A DNA stretch of 64,000 nt from Aerococcus sp. 1KP-2016 (GCF_002252085.1 NZ_NEEY01000001.1:1-64000), one strand, 5' to 3'; counted from the stretch's first letter, positions 45,583 to 54,705 are shown. The notes: a model not told the origin generated them from the letters alone. A program made the numbers and translations.

Positions 45583-46140
45583 TTATTCACCACTTGGTTT
45601 CTGTACATACTCGATATGAGAGTTACCGTTATCGTCATTAAACGCTTGAACAGTTGTTTCGTATCCAACAGCTTCAGTATCGTTGTATACAATTTCCCCT
45701 GTTTCTGTGATTTTAGCTTGTGGAATTACAATACGTTTTAACGCGTTTTGGAATAGCATATCCACGACTAATGAAACTGGTTTCAATTCTTTTGAGTTAG
45801 CATTGATTGTGATACCTGTTTCTAAGGTTCCTGTTACGTTTCCTTCGCCATAGTAGAATTTCAGCACATCAATGTTTAATGCTTCAATTAAAGTGAATGT
45901 AAATGTGTCTGATTTTTCAGTTTGAGATGTTAATACTACATCTCCACCCCATGCTTTGAGTGATTCGCTTTCACGAGTATCAGCATTGGTTAAACCGTCC
46001 TCTGAAATGTAACCCAAGTTTTTGAAAGATGCGTCTAATGCGCCAATTGCATCAGTTGGTAGTGCAGTTCCTAAAGATGCAACGCTAATTGCCCCACCTA
46101 CTTTAGGTTTACCGTATGTTACGTTTTGTGCTTTTGCCAT
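45583..46140 (-). CDS. Major tail tube protein
   Basis: 185 aa starting MAKAQNVTYGKPKVGGAIS at ATG 46140, with GGGGAG 9 nt upstream; an open frame from 46176 has no ribosome site. The fold is beta-rich, with KNLGYISEDGL and DTFTFTLIEALNIDVLKFYYG, a set usual in phi13/TP901-like major tail proteins. It builds the tail tube. It is followed after 2 nt by the chaperone gene. Confidence 0.85.
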   Translation of the reverse strand: MAKAQNVTYGKPKVGGAISVASLGTALPTDAIGALDASFKNLGYISEDGLTNADTRESESLKAWGGDVVLTSQTEKSDTFTFTLIEALNIDVLKFYYGEGNVTGTLETGITINANSKELKPVSLVVDMLFQNALKRIVIPQAKITETGEIVYNDTEAVGYETTVQAFNDDNGNSHIEYVQKPSGE

Positions 46141-46156
46141 TTTATAAATCTCCCCT

Positions 46157-46495
46157 TTAATAATGATAGATATCAAATACTGCTTGATATCTTTGTTGTT
46201 TTCGTTCTAAATCTGTGAAATTATAGTCAGCATTTAAACTGACTTTTGAAATCTCGTTCAATTCTTCCATGTTTCGCATGACCTTTTTCAAGTCATCATT
46301 CAATACCATTGCTTCATACTTAGATTTTCCGTAACTTTGAAGTGCCACCGTTGAATTTGGTAGCCGTTCACTTTCCCCACCGCTAGTGCGATCAATTAGC
46401 ACGAATCGTCTTGGTGGGTTATCTGGATAATCAAAAAAAGACGGCGCATCTAAATGCTCGTCTAAGTATTGTTTGATAATTACTTCGATTAGCAT
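46157..46495 (-). CDS. Phage tail terminator/completion protein
   Basis: 112 aa, an alpha/beta protein with LIEVIIKQYLDEHLD at the start, typical of tail-terminator (DUF806/DUF3168-like) proteins just ahead of the major tail protein. It probably caps the tail and joins it to the head. The identity rests on position and general shape. Confidence 0.6.
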   Translation of the reverse strand: MLIEVIIKQYLDEHLDAPSFFDYPDNPPRRFVLIDRTSGGESERLPNSTVALQSYGKSKYEAMVLNDDLKKVMRNMEELNEISKVSLNADYNFTDLERKQQRYQAVFDIYHY

Positions 46496-46723
46496 TTAAC
46501 GCACCGCCTTTAATAGTGAATTGTTTTTTGAGTTATCTTTAACCGCTGCATAAGTTTTAGTACGAACAGACGCATTTACACGAGTTTTACCAACATGCGT
46601 ATCCGCTTCATAACCACTAGGTAGTCGTTTGACCGCTTCGTTGGCTTTCTCGCGAACAATACTTTCCATTTCCGCCGATTTAAGCAAGGCTTGTACACCT
46701 TTTGAATTTAATGTAAATCGCAT
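46496..46723 (-). CDS. HK97 gp10-like head-tail protein, short
   Basis: About 75 aa from ATG 46723 (a TTG at 46732 is an alternative), starting MRFTLNSKGVQALLKS and containing GYEADTHVGKTRVNASVRT, as in gp10-like minor capsid or tail proteins. It is shorter than the usual about 120-140 aa. It ends 1 nt before the next gene. Confidence 0.65.
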   Translation of the reverse strand: MRFTLNSKGVQALLKSAEMESIVREKANEAVKRLPSGYEADTHVGKTRVNASVRTKTYAAVKDNSKNNSLLKAVR

Positions 46724-46724
46724 A

Positions 46725-47063
46725 TCACCCAAAGGCTTCCACCGTCACTTTCTTATTCCATTCAAGTGGAATCATGCTTTCGATACCCTCAATAGTCGCA
46801 CCAAATGTTCGCCACCGTTTACCGAAGAACAACACTTCCGCATCTTCCCAGTTGTGTGTGTCGCCTTTTGGAATACCTAGTGTGTATACTGCGTGTTTTC
46901 CATGCAATTCTAGGTTGCTTACAATATCATCTTGTGATGTCGGTGAAACAATAACATTGTCGACTACTGTTTCGACTTCTTGTGTGATTGGCTCTCTTAA
47001 TGGATCATAGCCAGTAATCGTTTTGGTAATCAAAGTAACTGGGATGCCATGTATCTTCGCCAT
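46725..47063 (-). CDS. Phage head-tail joining/minor capsid protein
   Basis: 112 aa starting MAKIHGIPVTLITKT at ATG 47063, preferred to an upstream TTG-like frame because of its spacing after GGGGG. It contains VIVSPTSQDDIV and GKRWRTFG, resembling stopper-type head-closure proteins. It overlaps the connector gene by 59 nt. The function is inferred from order. Confidence 0.6.
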   Translation of the reverse strand: MAKIHGIPVTLITKTITGYDPLREPITQEVETVVDNVIVSPTSQDDIVSNLELHGKHAVYTLGIPKGDTHNWEDAEVLFFGKRWRTFGATIEGIESMIPLEWNKKVTVEAFG

Positions 47064-47445
47064 ACAGGTGCCGACCCCCAATCTTTTGACGTTTCAAGCC
47101 TAAACGCTTTAATTCGTCTTTTTTGATGAACAAACCACCACCAGGACTTAGGAACGTACCCGACCACGAATAGCCCAATGCTGATTGGCTTTCTTGTGTC
47201 ATTGGCTCTTTGTCCGTCGGTGTCATTAAAGTTCGTGCTAGCACGTCTACTGTGACTGATTTCAACACATTTGCGTACGCCATGTTGTCGTTAGATTTTT
47301 GGTCTAAGTCAACGCCAGCCTTGTCAGCTTCGACACGCAAGGTATCAGATATTACAGGTAGCAGTGCAGTGGCTCGTGTGATTTCTTCATTTGTTAGCGG
47401 TCGCCATAGTTTGATAATATCGTCTGTTGTTGCAAAATTTTGCAT
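47005..47445 (-). CDS. Head-tail connector (gp6-like adaptor)
   Basis: 146 aa starting MQNFATTDDIIKLWRPLT, a helical protein with the SVTVDVLARTLM segment usual in gp6/gp15-like adaptor proteins. Its C-terminus is richer in loops (GRHLYGEDTWHPSYF). It follows the small HeH/SAP-like protein gene. Confidence 0.7.
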   Translation of the reverse strand: MQNFATTDDIIKLWRPLTNEEITRATALLPVISDTLRVEADKAGVDLDQKSNDNMAYANVLKSVTVDVLARTLMTPTDKEPMTQESQSALGYSWSGTFLSPGGGLFIKKDELKRLGLKRQKIGGRHLYGEDTWHPSYFDYQNDYWL

Positions 47446-47453
47446 GTTACCAC

Positions 47454-47741
47454 CTACATTTCAAATGCTTTAGCGATTTCTTCGATAATTTCCGTTTTCT
47501 TAGTTGCTGATAATTCGATGTCATTGTCAGTTGCGTAAGATTTCAACTCATCAACCGTCATTTTAGTTAAATCAAAATCATCTGTTTCAACAGTTTCTTC
47601 TTTTGGTTTAATTTCAACTTCTGGTTTAACTTTAGGTGTTGGTTTTGTTTTTTCAACCTCACCGATTGCCACCCAATTGCCACCAGAAATTGGCGCAGTC
47701 AAATCAATGACCACGCCTGTTTTGGTGTTCTTAAATTTCAT
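47454..47741 (-). CDS. Small phage protein with HeH/SAP-like C-terminal motif
   Basis: 95 aa. The N-terminal beta-rich part is followed by a Lys/Pro/Glu linker and a C-terminal LTKMTVDELKSYATDNDIELSATKK helix-extended-helix segment of the type seen in Rho-N/SAP domains of head proteins. It overlaps the major capsid stop by 1 nt. Confidence 0.7.
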   Translation of the reverse strand: MKFKNTKTGVVIDLTAPISGGNWVAIGEVEKTKPTPKVKPEVEIKPKEETVETDDFDLTKMTVDELKSYATDNDIELSATKKTEIIEEIAKAFEM

Positions 47742-48625
47742 TATGCACCAGCTCCAGTGATTTTAGCGAATGAATCAGCCGATAAGATACCCCAGCCTAA
47801 GTAAGTTTCAGCACGTAAGTACACTTCGTTATGACCAGCTAAGTCACGGCCAGAGTTATCTGGGTCACCGTAAGGAATTACAGTCAACGGAATTTGTTTT
47901 GTGATACCGTATTTGAACATTGTGCGGAAGTCACCAACTACACCTTCTAGGTCAGAGTTGATAGATACGTTTTTAGATAATTCAACAGGTAATGCGCCTA
48001 ATGTGCCAGGGTTACCACCGAATTTAAATTCTGGATACATTGCAACACCAACGCCGTTTTCGATTTTAGCTAATGATGATCCGAATAGAGTAGATAAAGC
48101 TGCACCAGTTACTTCACCGTCAGCGCCAACTACAGCTTGAACTGCATCTTCTAAGTTGTCATCAGCTTTCGCTGCATCAAATGTAACTGCTTGTGTAACC
48201 TTGTCAGCAAAGTTGTTAGTACCGATAATTGTTGACTTAGTACCTGTACGTGGGTTAGTACCTGAAAACGCCATGATGTCTAAACCTTTAGCTAACTTTT
48301 TAGCATAACCTTCGTTAAAGTTTTGCAAAATAGCTAATTGTTTTTCTTCTGAAGCGTACATAAATTCATCAGTCACGCGGGCACCGTATTCAACTTTTAA
48401 AGGCACAACTGTGATTGGTTCTACCTTAATACCACCGTGAGATTTTGCGCCACCTTCAGCAACGATGTCGATTTCATTTTCAAAATCGAATGTAAAGTAT
48501 TCGTTACCGTTAAAGCCGATTGCATCTTGGTTAGTTAATTTAGCTAATACTGATTCGCCTTTTACCTTGTTGATTAAGTCCGTTACCGCTTGTGGGTTAA
48601 ATAAAGTTTCTTGTTTTTGTACCAT
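47741..48625 (-). CDS. Major capsid protein (HK97 fold)
   Basis: 294 aa. It has an N-terminal helix (LFNPQAVTDLINKVKG), an E-loop-like region and the long P-domain segment EKQLAILQNFNEGYAKKLAKGLDIMA typical of HK97-like capsids. No prohead protease gene is close, and the scaffold is a separate gene upstream. It is expected to be the most abundant virion protein. Confidence 0.88.
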   Translation of the reverse strand: MVQKQETLFNPQAVTDLINKVKGESVLAKLTNQDAIGFNGNEYFTFDFENEIDIVAEGGAKSHGGIKVEPITVVPLKVEYGARVTDEFMYASEEKQLAILQNFNEGYAKKLAKGLDIMAFSGTNPRTGTKSTIIGTNNFADKVTQAVTFDAAKADDNLEDAVQAVVGADGEVTGAALSTLFGSSLAKIENGVGVAMYPEFKFGGNPGTLGALPVELSKNVSINSDLEGVVGDFRTMFKYGITKQIPLTVIPYGDPDNSGRDLAGHNEVYLRAETYLGWGILSADSFAKITGAGA

Positions 48626-48630
48626 TTATA

Positions 48631-49098
48631 TTACTCTCCTTTTAAACTTCTTAAAGTTTCTCGTAAGCCATTAGTTTCATCAGTAGGTGCTTCATACGTT
48701 TTTGTAGGTTGAGCTGGTTTAACTGATTTAAAAGCACTCGCTAAGTTTTCAGCCGACTGTCGAATTGTATCTTCGTCACTACCAGTGATATTGTTAAATA
48801 CTGATGACGGTAGATCATACTCACGAGCGATATTAGATTTTAAATCTTTCAATTTAAATTGCTCATTATCTGCAGTTAATGAGTTAATTTGCTCGCTTGC
48901 TTTCGTGTAATCTTCTGTCAGACTGTTTACTTGCTTTTCATACTCTGAAAGTTGTGACTGTGTTTGCTCCAAGTTAGATTTTAATTCTTCATAATCTTGT
49001 GGTTTAGCAGTGTTCACTTCTTCCATGTTCTTGTCTAAAATAGCTTTTAAAATACCATCATCTTCAATACCTAATTCACGTAAGAAATCTCGTTTCAT
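48631..49098 (-). CDS. Phage scaffold protein (GP20 family)
   Basis: 155 aa starting MKRDFLRELGIEDDGILKAI at ATG 49098, with AAAGGGG upstream. The middle is a long coiled coil (YEELKSNLEQTQSQLSEYEK) and the C-terminus is basic, as usual for capsid scaffolds. The longer frame from 49161 lacks a start site. Gap 49099-49230 holds no gene. Confidence 0.88.
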   Translation of the reverse strand: MKRDFLRELGIEDDGILKAILDKNMEEVNTAKPQDYEELKSNLEQTQSQLSEYEKQVNSLTEDYTKASEQINSLTADNEQFKLKDLKSNIAREYDLPSSVFNNITGSDEDTIRQSAENLASAFKSVKPAQPTKTYEAPTDETNGLRETLRSLKGE

Positions 49099-49230
49099 TG
49101 TTATTCCCCTTTCGCCTTTGTTACGCAGTTGGCTTCTGCACAGGTTTTGCCATTTACGCATGACTGCAAGTAAACAGTTTTATGACGTGTTTAGGTCAAA
49201 ATTAAAACCACTAGCCGATTCGCTAATGGT

Positions 49231-50639
49231 TTAATACCTAACTTTCTGTTTAACTTTCGTCTTGCTTTCAATACAACTCCAATAAGCCAAAATCATACTG
49301 TCCATCAGTGCGATGTCATAATCTTCAAATTGGCTCTTATAACCAAAACCGCCATTACTACCGATTGGACGTTTTTCAGAGTTTGAAACAATTTGCACCA
49401 ATGATGGTTGCCCTTTGTGTTTGATAGCTCGTGAGTTAACCGCACGTTCAAATGATGCGTTCGCCACAATTACTTCTCTAACTTTTGGTAGCAGCGGTTT
49501 GGGCTTAATTCTGGCCGATTTCATTTCAGCTTCAAGGATAGCTTGTCCACCGGCACCGTCAACAACTACCGCCTCAACATTCGCACGATTGATGAAATTC
49601 AATATCCACCCATTACCATTTCTTGTTGATTGGCAGTCTATTGCTTCAACGAACACATCGCCGTCATCCGTTTTAACTGCTATACTCATCGCCACATTGA
49701 CACCATCGTTGCCGTACTTGATACCTACAAATAAATTGGAAGTTAATTCTGGTAATTCATCCACCAACATAGATTGCCATTCTTCTTCTGTGATTGCCGA
49801 TTTAACGTTATAAGACACCCAATACCCTAACCGTTGGATATTGTGATCTAACTCATCAGCACCAAGCTCTGCTTCAATTTTACGCTCGTTTAAGTGATAG
49901 CCCATTGACGGGTTAGTCATATACCATGCGTCTACGTCATGAATATCGTGCAATTCAGGAACAGACCATTCCGCCCATCCCGAATACTTGTTACCACCGT
50001 CTAGTGTAGTTTGGCGGTAGTCAGTAAACACCGTACCTGATGATAGTGGCGTTGGTGGTGTTCCACACATGATGGTTTGTGGGTTCATGCTATCCGTTAC
50101 CGTGTATTTCAAAGCCGATTCTTGGTCTTCGGTGTACTCTTGAGCCTCATCTATGACTAGTAAGTCGAAACCCTCACCCAAACCACCGGTGGATGTTCTC
50201 GTCCTAAATTGGATAATTCCACCAGTTTCAAAAAGTTCAATGCGTTCCTGGCCTTTAGCCCTAATGGAGTTAAAATCTTCACCATCGACTAATCCCATCG
50301 CTTCAATATAACTTTTCACTTTCTCAAAACTTGAGTGTGATGTTGAAATTCGGTGGGCAGTGTGCAAAATGCGTAAACCTTGAAACAGTGACCAAATTTC
50401 CTTTAGGTACACAACTTCCGTTTTACCATTACGCCTTGGAATTGCGTATCCGAATTTTTGGTGGGCCCAGTAGCCTCATCGTCAATCGCCATGAGTGGTT
50501 TTAATAGTTCAATCTGCCACTCGTACGCTTCATGTTTACTTTTACGATATAAGTCTGTTGCTTGTTCAAACAGTGTTTCATCATAATCACAATAAAAACT
50601 TACGGTAGGTACTTGCCTACCAAACTTTTTCTCAGCCAT
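49231..50639 (-). pseudogene. Terminase large subunit, frame broken by one missing base
   Basis: The packaging ATPase/nuclease. The first 78 aa are in one frame; the rest is in the frame one base back. Between about 50455 and 50478 the second frame reads WAHQKFGYAIPRRNGKTE, the conserved TerL Walker A region, ahead of ILHTAHRISTSHSSFEK. Walker B is LLVIDEAQE. The nuclease domain with VDGAGG and DYDIALMDSMILAYW follows. With one base restored the protein is 469 aa, normal for TerL. The lesion is probably a consensus error, but if real it would make the prophage non-packaging. Its place after portal and minor head is unusual. Confidence 0.88.
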
Positions 50640-50701
50640 TACTACTCCTTTCTAAGAGCACCACGCTAACCCTTTCGGTGGGAGATATTGGATCACCGCC
50701 T

Positions 50702-51415
50702 TTACTTAGGACCAGGAACGATTTGGGCTTTTCCTTTCTTAGGATAATAAGTAATTACACATTTATCGTTTTGATGTCTGCGCCACACGTCCTGAGGCAC
50801 ATTCGGATAATCGTATTCACCTTGTAGGTTCCGACACCACTTGCATGCGTTTGCCTCAGCAATACGCACCACTTTAGCTTTTAAACCAGCGTTGCTGTGA
50901 AATTCAACGTTTTTCTTAATTGTGTCGTCTACTACCGCTTGTGTGAAATTGACAACAGGCTCTTTTAATATCCAAGCCACGTCATCGTAATTCAGCTCGT
51001 TTGCTAATCTTTGAATGATGCCTTCGATGCGTTCTGTTTGAATATCCGCACGTTGCCCCTTAATTCCGATGCCCGCAAGTTCATTTAATGTTTCTTGTAC
51101 TGCGACTGCGTTATCCGCCACAATCTCATAATTGTTTTCCAACATAGGCACGATCACCTTTTGGCCGATATTGTAATAAAGGCGACCGTTTGGCAAAACG
51201 TCTGATGACAAATGTTCCGCAAATGCTTCAGCTAGTAAATCACCGGTAACGATTGAAAACTCGTTGGCATCAACGTAAGTAGCTAAACCGTCATTAGTCT
51301 TTTTAAGTAAGTTCTGTGCTTTCTGGCTTGTTCCAAACTTCTTCCGAAATGTCGCTTGTATCTTCTCCAGTAGTTCTACCGATATATCGACTGCCAACTT
51401 GTTCATCTCCTTCAA
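50702..51415 (-). CDS. Phage minor head protein
   Basis: 237 aa, starting near MNKLAVDISVELLEKIQ; the start could be the TTG at 51415 or ATG 51406. A C-terminal EANACKWCRNLQGEYDYP..VWRRHQNDKCVITYYPKKG forms a CxxC...HxxxxC pattern, typical of minor head proteins that follow portal genes. It overlaps the portal C-terminus by about 110 nt, which is long. It is needed for capsid assembly. Confidence 0.8.
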   Translation of the reverse strand: MKEMNKLAVDISVELLEKIQATFRKKFGTSQKAQNLLKKTNDGLATYVDANEFSIVTGDLLAEAFAEHLSSDVLPNGRLYYNIGQKVIVPMLENNYEIVADNAVAVQETLNELAGIGIKGQRADIQTERIEGIIQRLANELNYDDVAWILKEPVVNFTQAVVDDTIKKNVEFHSNAGLKAKVVRIAEANACKWCRNLQGEYDYPNVPQDVWRRHQNDKCVITYYPKKGKAQIVPGPK

Positions 51416-52619
51416 TACCCAGTAAGTCTTTTAGGTTATTTACGCTAAAGTAATTTGGCACCGCTTGGTTAATCTTGATAATACCGTCACCAGCAGTTGA
51501 TAACGCTGATAAGTCCGGCTCGAAGATTGGCTCCCACTTAGCTTTAGTTTCTGTAAATTGGTTACGTTTATAAGTTACACCATCACGCAAACAAGCTGAC
51601 AAGAAACCAACATTCAAAAAACCACTACCGAAATTCCGTTGCGCTTTTCTAGCGGTAATTCGTAATGTTTCGTGGCTCGCTTTGATTGCTTCGGCTGATG
51701 ATGGATTATCTGTGACGAAACCTAAGTCGTCCATAGTTAAACCAGTTTCACCAGCGAAACCACTAGCAGCGATTCTCAACTGTTCCATGAACGGCTGCAT
51801 TGATGGTGTGTTGAATTGTCCAAGGGTTGGCTTGTCGCCGTCCTCATCTTTTGTAATTTCAAGCATTGCTGAAATAGATGCTTTCCACCCGTCCAATGGC
51901 TCTGCATCTTCTGATGTACCAACTGCATATTTTTGTGGGAATGAGTAAAATTCCGCTGTTACGTCTGAACGTTCTAGTGTTCGCTTAGCGTATGATTGCC
52001 AGTAAATAGCACCCCTAGTGATACGAGAACGACCAAACGGCCTAACTGCATCAGGTCTATGAATGATTGGCACTAGTAATGGTGCGGGCGCTGTGTGCGG
52101 ATATTCAACCGCATCGCCATCTGTAATGATTGTGGTTTTAAACGCTTCAAAGTATGCTTCTACTTTAGCGTTGCCGTAAATATCACGTTCTAATACCGCG
52201 TAACCTTCTTTAAGCAAGCCAGTGATTGGATCAATGATTCCAGTTGCGTTGCTCGCTTCGATAACTTGAAGTTTTGGATATTCTTCGTCATCAATGATAT
52301 ACACAAATGAACACGATGCGATAAGTGCCGATAAGATAGCTGAATCGAATAGTGTATCAGGGTTGTTCATTTGGAAGATTTTGTTGATATTGAAGTTGTC
52401 GTTATCAAAATCTCTGAATGATAAACGGTCTGCCAAAGCATCCACCGCTTTTGAAGTCCACCCCACAGTTGATTGAAATCTGTTTCTAATCTGTAGTGGC
52501 ATCGTGAAGCTTGTATGTGGCTCTTTGTATTTCATGTCATAATATCGGTATCTAGCATCTACACGTATCTTGTGGTCAGCTAGTTTCTTTCGTAAATAAT
52601 CTAAACTTTCTTTTCCCAA
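51303..52619 (-). CDS. Phage portal protein (SPP1 gp6/DUF1073-like)
   Basis: 438 aa, starting GKESLDYLRKKLADHKIRVDARY, with the SFVYIIDDEEYPKLQVIEAS and RRRR-poor DAVRPFGRSRITRGAIYWQSYAKRTL blocks common to portal proteins. It forms the DNA channel at one capsid vertex. The start is TTG 52619 with AAGGAG upstream. No TerS gene lies in the 100 nt before it. Confidence 0.85.
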   Translation of the reverse strand: MGKESLDYLRKKLADHKIRVDARYRYYDMKYKEPHTSFTMPLQIRNRFQSTVGWTSKAVDALADRLSFRDFDNDNFNINKIFQMNNPDTLFDSAILSALIASCSFVYIIDDEEYPKLQVIEASNATGIIDPITGLLKEGYAVLERDIYGNAKVEAYFEAFKTTIITDGDAVEYPHTAPAPLLVPIIHRPDAVRPFGRSRITRGAIYWQSYAKRTLERSDVTAEFYSFPQKYAVGTSEDAEPLDGWKASISAMLEITKDEDGDKPTLGQFNTPSMQPFMEQLRIAASGFAGETGLTMDDLGFVTDNPSSAEAIKASHETLRITARKAQRNFGSGFLNVGFLSACLRDGVTYKRNQFTETKAKWEPIFEPDLSALSTAGDGIIKINQAVPNYFSVNNLKDLLGIEGDEQVGSRYIGRTTGEDTSDISEEVWNKPESTELT

Positions 52620-52721
52620 TTCATCACTCCTTTCGATATTGTATCCCCCGAGAAAAAATGTTCAGTACGGCATGAAGTCCTGAACCAAGGGGGTAGTAGG
52701 GTAGTAAGCCCCCTAAAGCTC

Positions 52722-53057
52722 TTACACGCCAAATACAAGCCAATCACGAGATTGTGGTAAGTTTCTGTTCCCTATTACCTTGCTTGCCTTTGCCATTGTT
52801 TCTTCGTTCTTAAATAATTTATCTGACTTCTGTCTGTTGCATGTTGAGTGCGTCAGTTGCAAGTTATTGATCGCACTTGGATGACCACCTTTAGAAACAG
52901 GAATGATATGGTCAATCGCTGGAGCCATTGGGTTTGGTGGTTTCAATGTGACATCCACTGGATACCCACACAATCCACAAATGTTTTGTGTCTTTAATAT
53001 CCGCTTTCGATTCCGTTCGTATGCTGCTCTATGAGTACCGGTCTTATCTAAACGCAT
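52722..53057 (-). CDS. HNH endonuclease
   Basis: 111 aa from ATG 53057 (after GGAG, 10 nt). The zinc knuckle CGLCG..HSTCNRQK and the HNH core DHIIPVSKGGHPSAINN are complete. HNH proteins beside terminase genes are known to be needed for DNA packaging in cos phages. A longer frame upstream lacks a start site. Confidence 0.9.
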   Translation of the reverse strand: MRLDKTGTHRAAYERNRKRILKTQNICGLCGYPVDVTLKPPNPMAPAIDHIIPVSKGGHPSAINNLQLTHSTCNRQKSDKLFKNEETMAKASKVIGNRNLPQSRDWLVFGV

Positions 53058-53269
53058 AGGGGTGGGTCTCCTTTCTAGTGGGTGGGTGTTGATGTTATTT
53101 TTATTACTCAAAACTACATAATATGAACAGAATAGCCGACTTACAAGACCTTCACTCCAAAGGGCTATGCGACACTTCCTATTGTACATTTTATGCAGTT
53201 TTCAATAAGCAAGGGAAGTCAGTTGATGATTAAATGTATGATTTATTTGAGCTGACTGTGCCTTGCTAA

Positions 53270-53416
53270 TGTTCTAGGCTAGGATTTGCACCTAGCAACG
53301 ATAATGATATTGTCCGCCTTTACAGCGTAGTCGCAACCATTTATCTTTTAAGTTAGTTGTGTTTATCTCAATAATCGCCCTAACTTAATATCGTCTACCT
53401 ATTTCGCCACTAGAAC
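53270..53416 (-). ncRNA. tRNA-like structured element in the late region
   Basis: The ends GTTCTAG (53410-53416) and CTAGAAC (53271-53277) are perfect 7-nt complements, like an acceptor stem. Inside, next to the 3' arm, is a T-arm-like hairpin CTAGG-TGCAAAT-CCTAG; after the 5' arm comes TGGCGAAATAGGTAGACG, close to a Leu-type D-arm. A 9-bp stem TTAAGTTAG/CTAACTTAA fills the middle. At 147 nt it is too long for a tRNA and no anticodon arm fits, so it is either a degenerate tRNA or another RNA. Confidence 0.45.
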
Positions 53417-53713
53417 TATATACTCGTCTTCATATAGAAAACCGAGGTGTTACCAATTTCCCCGTGCTGGGAATGATACTAGATAGCCTTGCAACTATCA
53501 TGGTGGCTCGCTCCACTTAGTACCTGTTATATATCCACAGGAGGAACCTGCGTTTGCTTCAACATATTTCCGTATGATAAAGACTTTCCACTAAGGAGGT
53601 GGCTATGTGATATCTTGTTCTTACAAGAAAACATGTCTGCTATTACAAGTCGAATATCACAATATCAATATATATTATATTTAAGGGGCAAAAGTAACAT
53701 GTTTAGTAACATT
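53417..53713 (-). other. Gene-free stretch with further hairpins
   Basis: No gene is seen. A second compact fold is visible on the minus strand at about 53480-53530: GGTACTA/TAGTATC ends enclosing hairpins GTGGAGCGAGCCAC and GATAGTTGCAAGGCTATC. The stretch also probably holds the late promoter downstream of the ArpU gene, but I could not define it. Confidence 0.4.
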
Positions 53714-54124
53714 TCACATAATGCCTAACTTATTACCGATATTATTAACCAATTTCTCCCTAATCCTTAAGCACTGCATTTTGGAATAGCCAGACTCTAA
53801 AGCTACTCCATCCCACGTTAACGTTTGCGGTCTATCGAAATATCGTTTCTTAATTACACGCTGTTCGTCAATCCTTAATTCAAACAAACAATTCTTGATT
53901 ACAAGCTGTTGCTCTTCCAACGCTCTCAATCGTTTATCCCGCTCTAGCGATATTACATAGCGTTCTGGAAACCCTGTATCATCATGACTAGAACTACCCC
54001 CTATATTTTCGTCTAGCTCTCTACGTGGATACATAAGCTCCTCACGTCTTAATTTGATCTCACGCTCATAGTCTGGATAGTCATATAGCAATTGTTCAAT
54101 ATATTTAAATGTTGCATTTGCCAC
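53714..54124 (-). CDS. ArpU-family late transcription regulator
   Basis: 136 aa. The sequence pattern (YIEQLLYDYPDYEREIKLRREEL, then RVIKKRYFDRPQTLTWDGVALESGYSKMQCLRIREKLV with a sigma-4-like HTH) matches ArpU/RinA-type activators, which turn on the packaging/structural operon in phages of Firmicutes. It lies just upstream of the structural genes, as expected. The start ATG follows GAGTGATTGAGT. Confidence 0.82.
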   Translation of the reverse strand: MANATFKYIEQLLYDYPDYEREIKLRREELMYPRRELDENIGGSSSHDDTGFPERYVISLERDKRLRALEEQQLVIKNCLFELRIDEQRVIKKRYFDRPQTLTWDGVALESGYSKMQCLRIREKLVNNIGNKLGIM

Positions 54125-54135
54125 TCAATCACTCC

Positions 54136-54351
54136 CTATCTGAATCGATTCGTTTTATTTTTCCTTTGTCGGTTATCAAAATCTTTTCTCATTTCAGCCA
54201 TTTTCTTAGCGTGTTCATCGTGATACTTTTTGCTCTTCTTATATTCCTTAAAAAGAAAAACTCCAAATGATAGTGCTATAATCATATAGATAACTACTAA
54301 TACAGACCCACCTACCAATATCCACGTTAAAATATTATTGGTTAATTCCAT
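54136..54351 (-). CDS. Small single-pass membrane protein
   Basis: 71 aa from ATG 54351 (GGAGG 7 nt upstream); the earlier ATG in the frame overlaps another small frame. One membrane helix (about residues 7-32, ILVGGSVLVVIYMIIAL) is followed by a basic tail (FKEYKKSKKYHDEHAKK). Function unknown. Confidence 0.6.
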   Translation of the reverse strand: MELTNNILTWILVGGSVLVVIYMIIALSFGVFLFKEYKKSKKYHDEHAKKMAEMRKDFDNRQRKNKTNRFR

Positions 54352-54430
54352 ACCATTTCCTCCGTCTGTTCCGCTCTCTAGCTTGTTGGTATTCTTCAAA
54401 CAGTGATAATAATTGTGTCAGTCTACTCAT
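54335..54430 (-). CDS. Possible 31-aa small phage protein
   Basis: ATG at 54430 opens MSRLTQLLSLFEEYQQARER and continues NRRRKWYGINQ to a stop at 54335. It is amphipathic and basic. The ribosome site is weak, and it overlaps the next gene by 17 nt, so it may instead be only the leader of that gene. Confidence 0.3.
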   Translation of the reverse strand: MSRLTQLLSLFEEYQQARERNRRRKWYGINQ

Positions 54431-54474
54431 CTAGTCCCACACTTTCCACAATATTGGCAAGTTGTCAATTTTTC

Positions 54475-54705
54475 CTATTTATTGGCAATTGCTTTAATCT
54501 CATCAGGTTTAAAACCAGACCACGTTTTGAAATCTGTCACAACGATTGGTGCTTGCATGTATCCTAAAGATTTGGCTTGGTCGTAATATGTTTGGTTCAC
54601 ATCAATGTTACGTTCTTCAAATTCGATGTTCAACTCATCGAACAAACGTTTGGTAAAGTTACATTGCACGCAGTTGTCTTTTGAGTAAATAATTGGTTTA
54701 TTCAT
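54475..54705 (-). CDS. Glutaredoxin-like NrdH protein
   Basis: 76 aa with the redox motif CVQC at residues 12-15 (NrdH group), the APIVVTD cis-Pro block and the SGFKPDEI helix. It may reduce phage or host class Ib ribonucleotide reductase; no nrdEF is in this window. Confidence 0.85.
   Translation of the reverse strand: MNKPIIYSKDNCVQCNFTKRLFDELNIEFEERNIDVNQTYYDQAKSLGYMQAPIVVTDFKTWSGFKPDEIKAIANK

Noticed and set aside
53270-53416. Functional tRNA gene
   Set aside because: It is too long, no 7-nt anticodon loop with U33 can be fitted, and the D stem has a mismatch.
53489-53728. 79-codon plus-strand open frame
   Set aside because: It has no ribosome site, opposes the structured region and matches no phage protein type.
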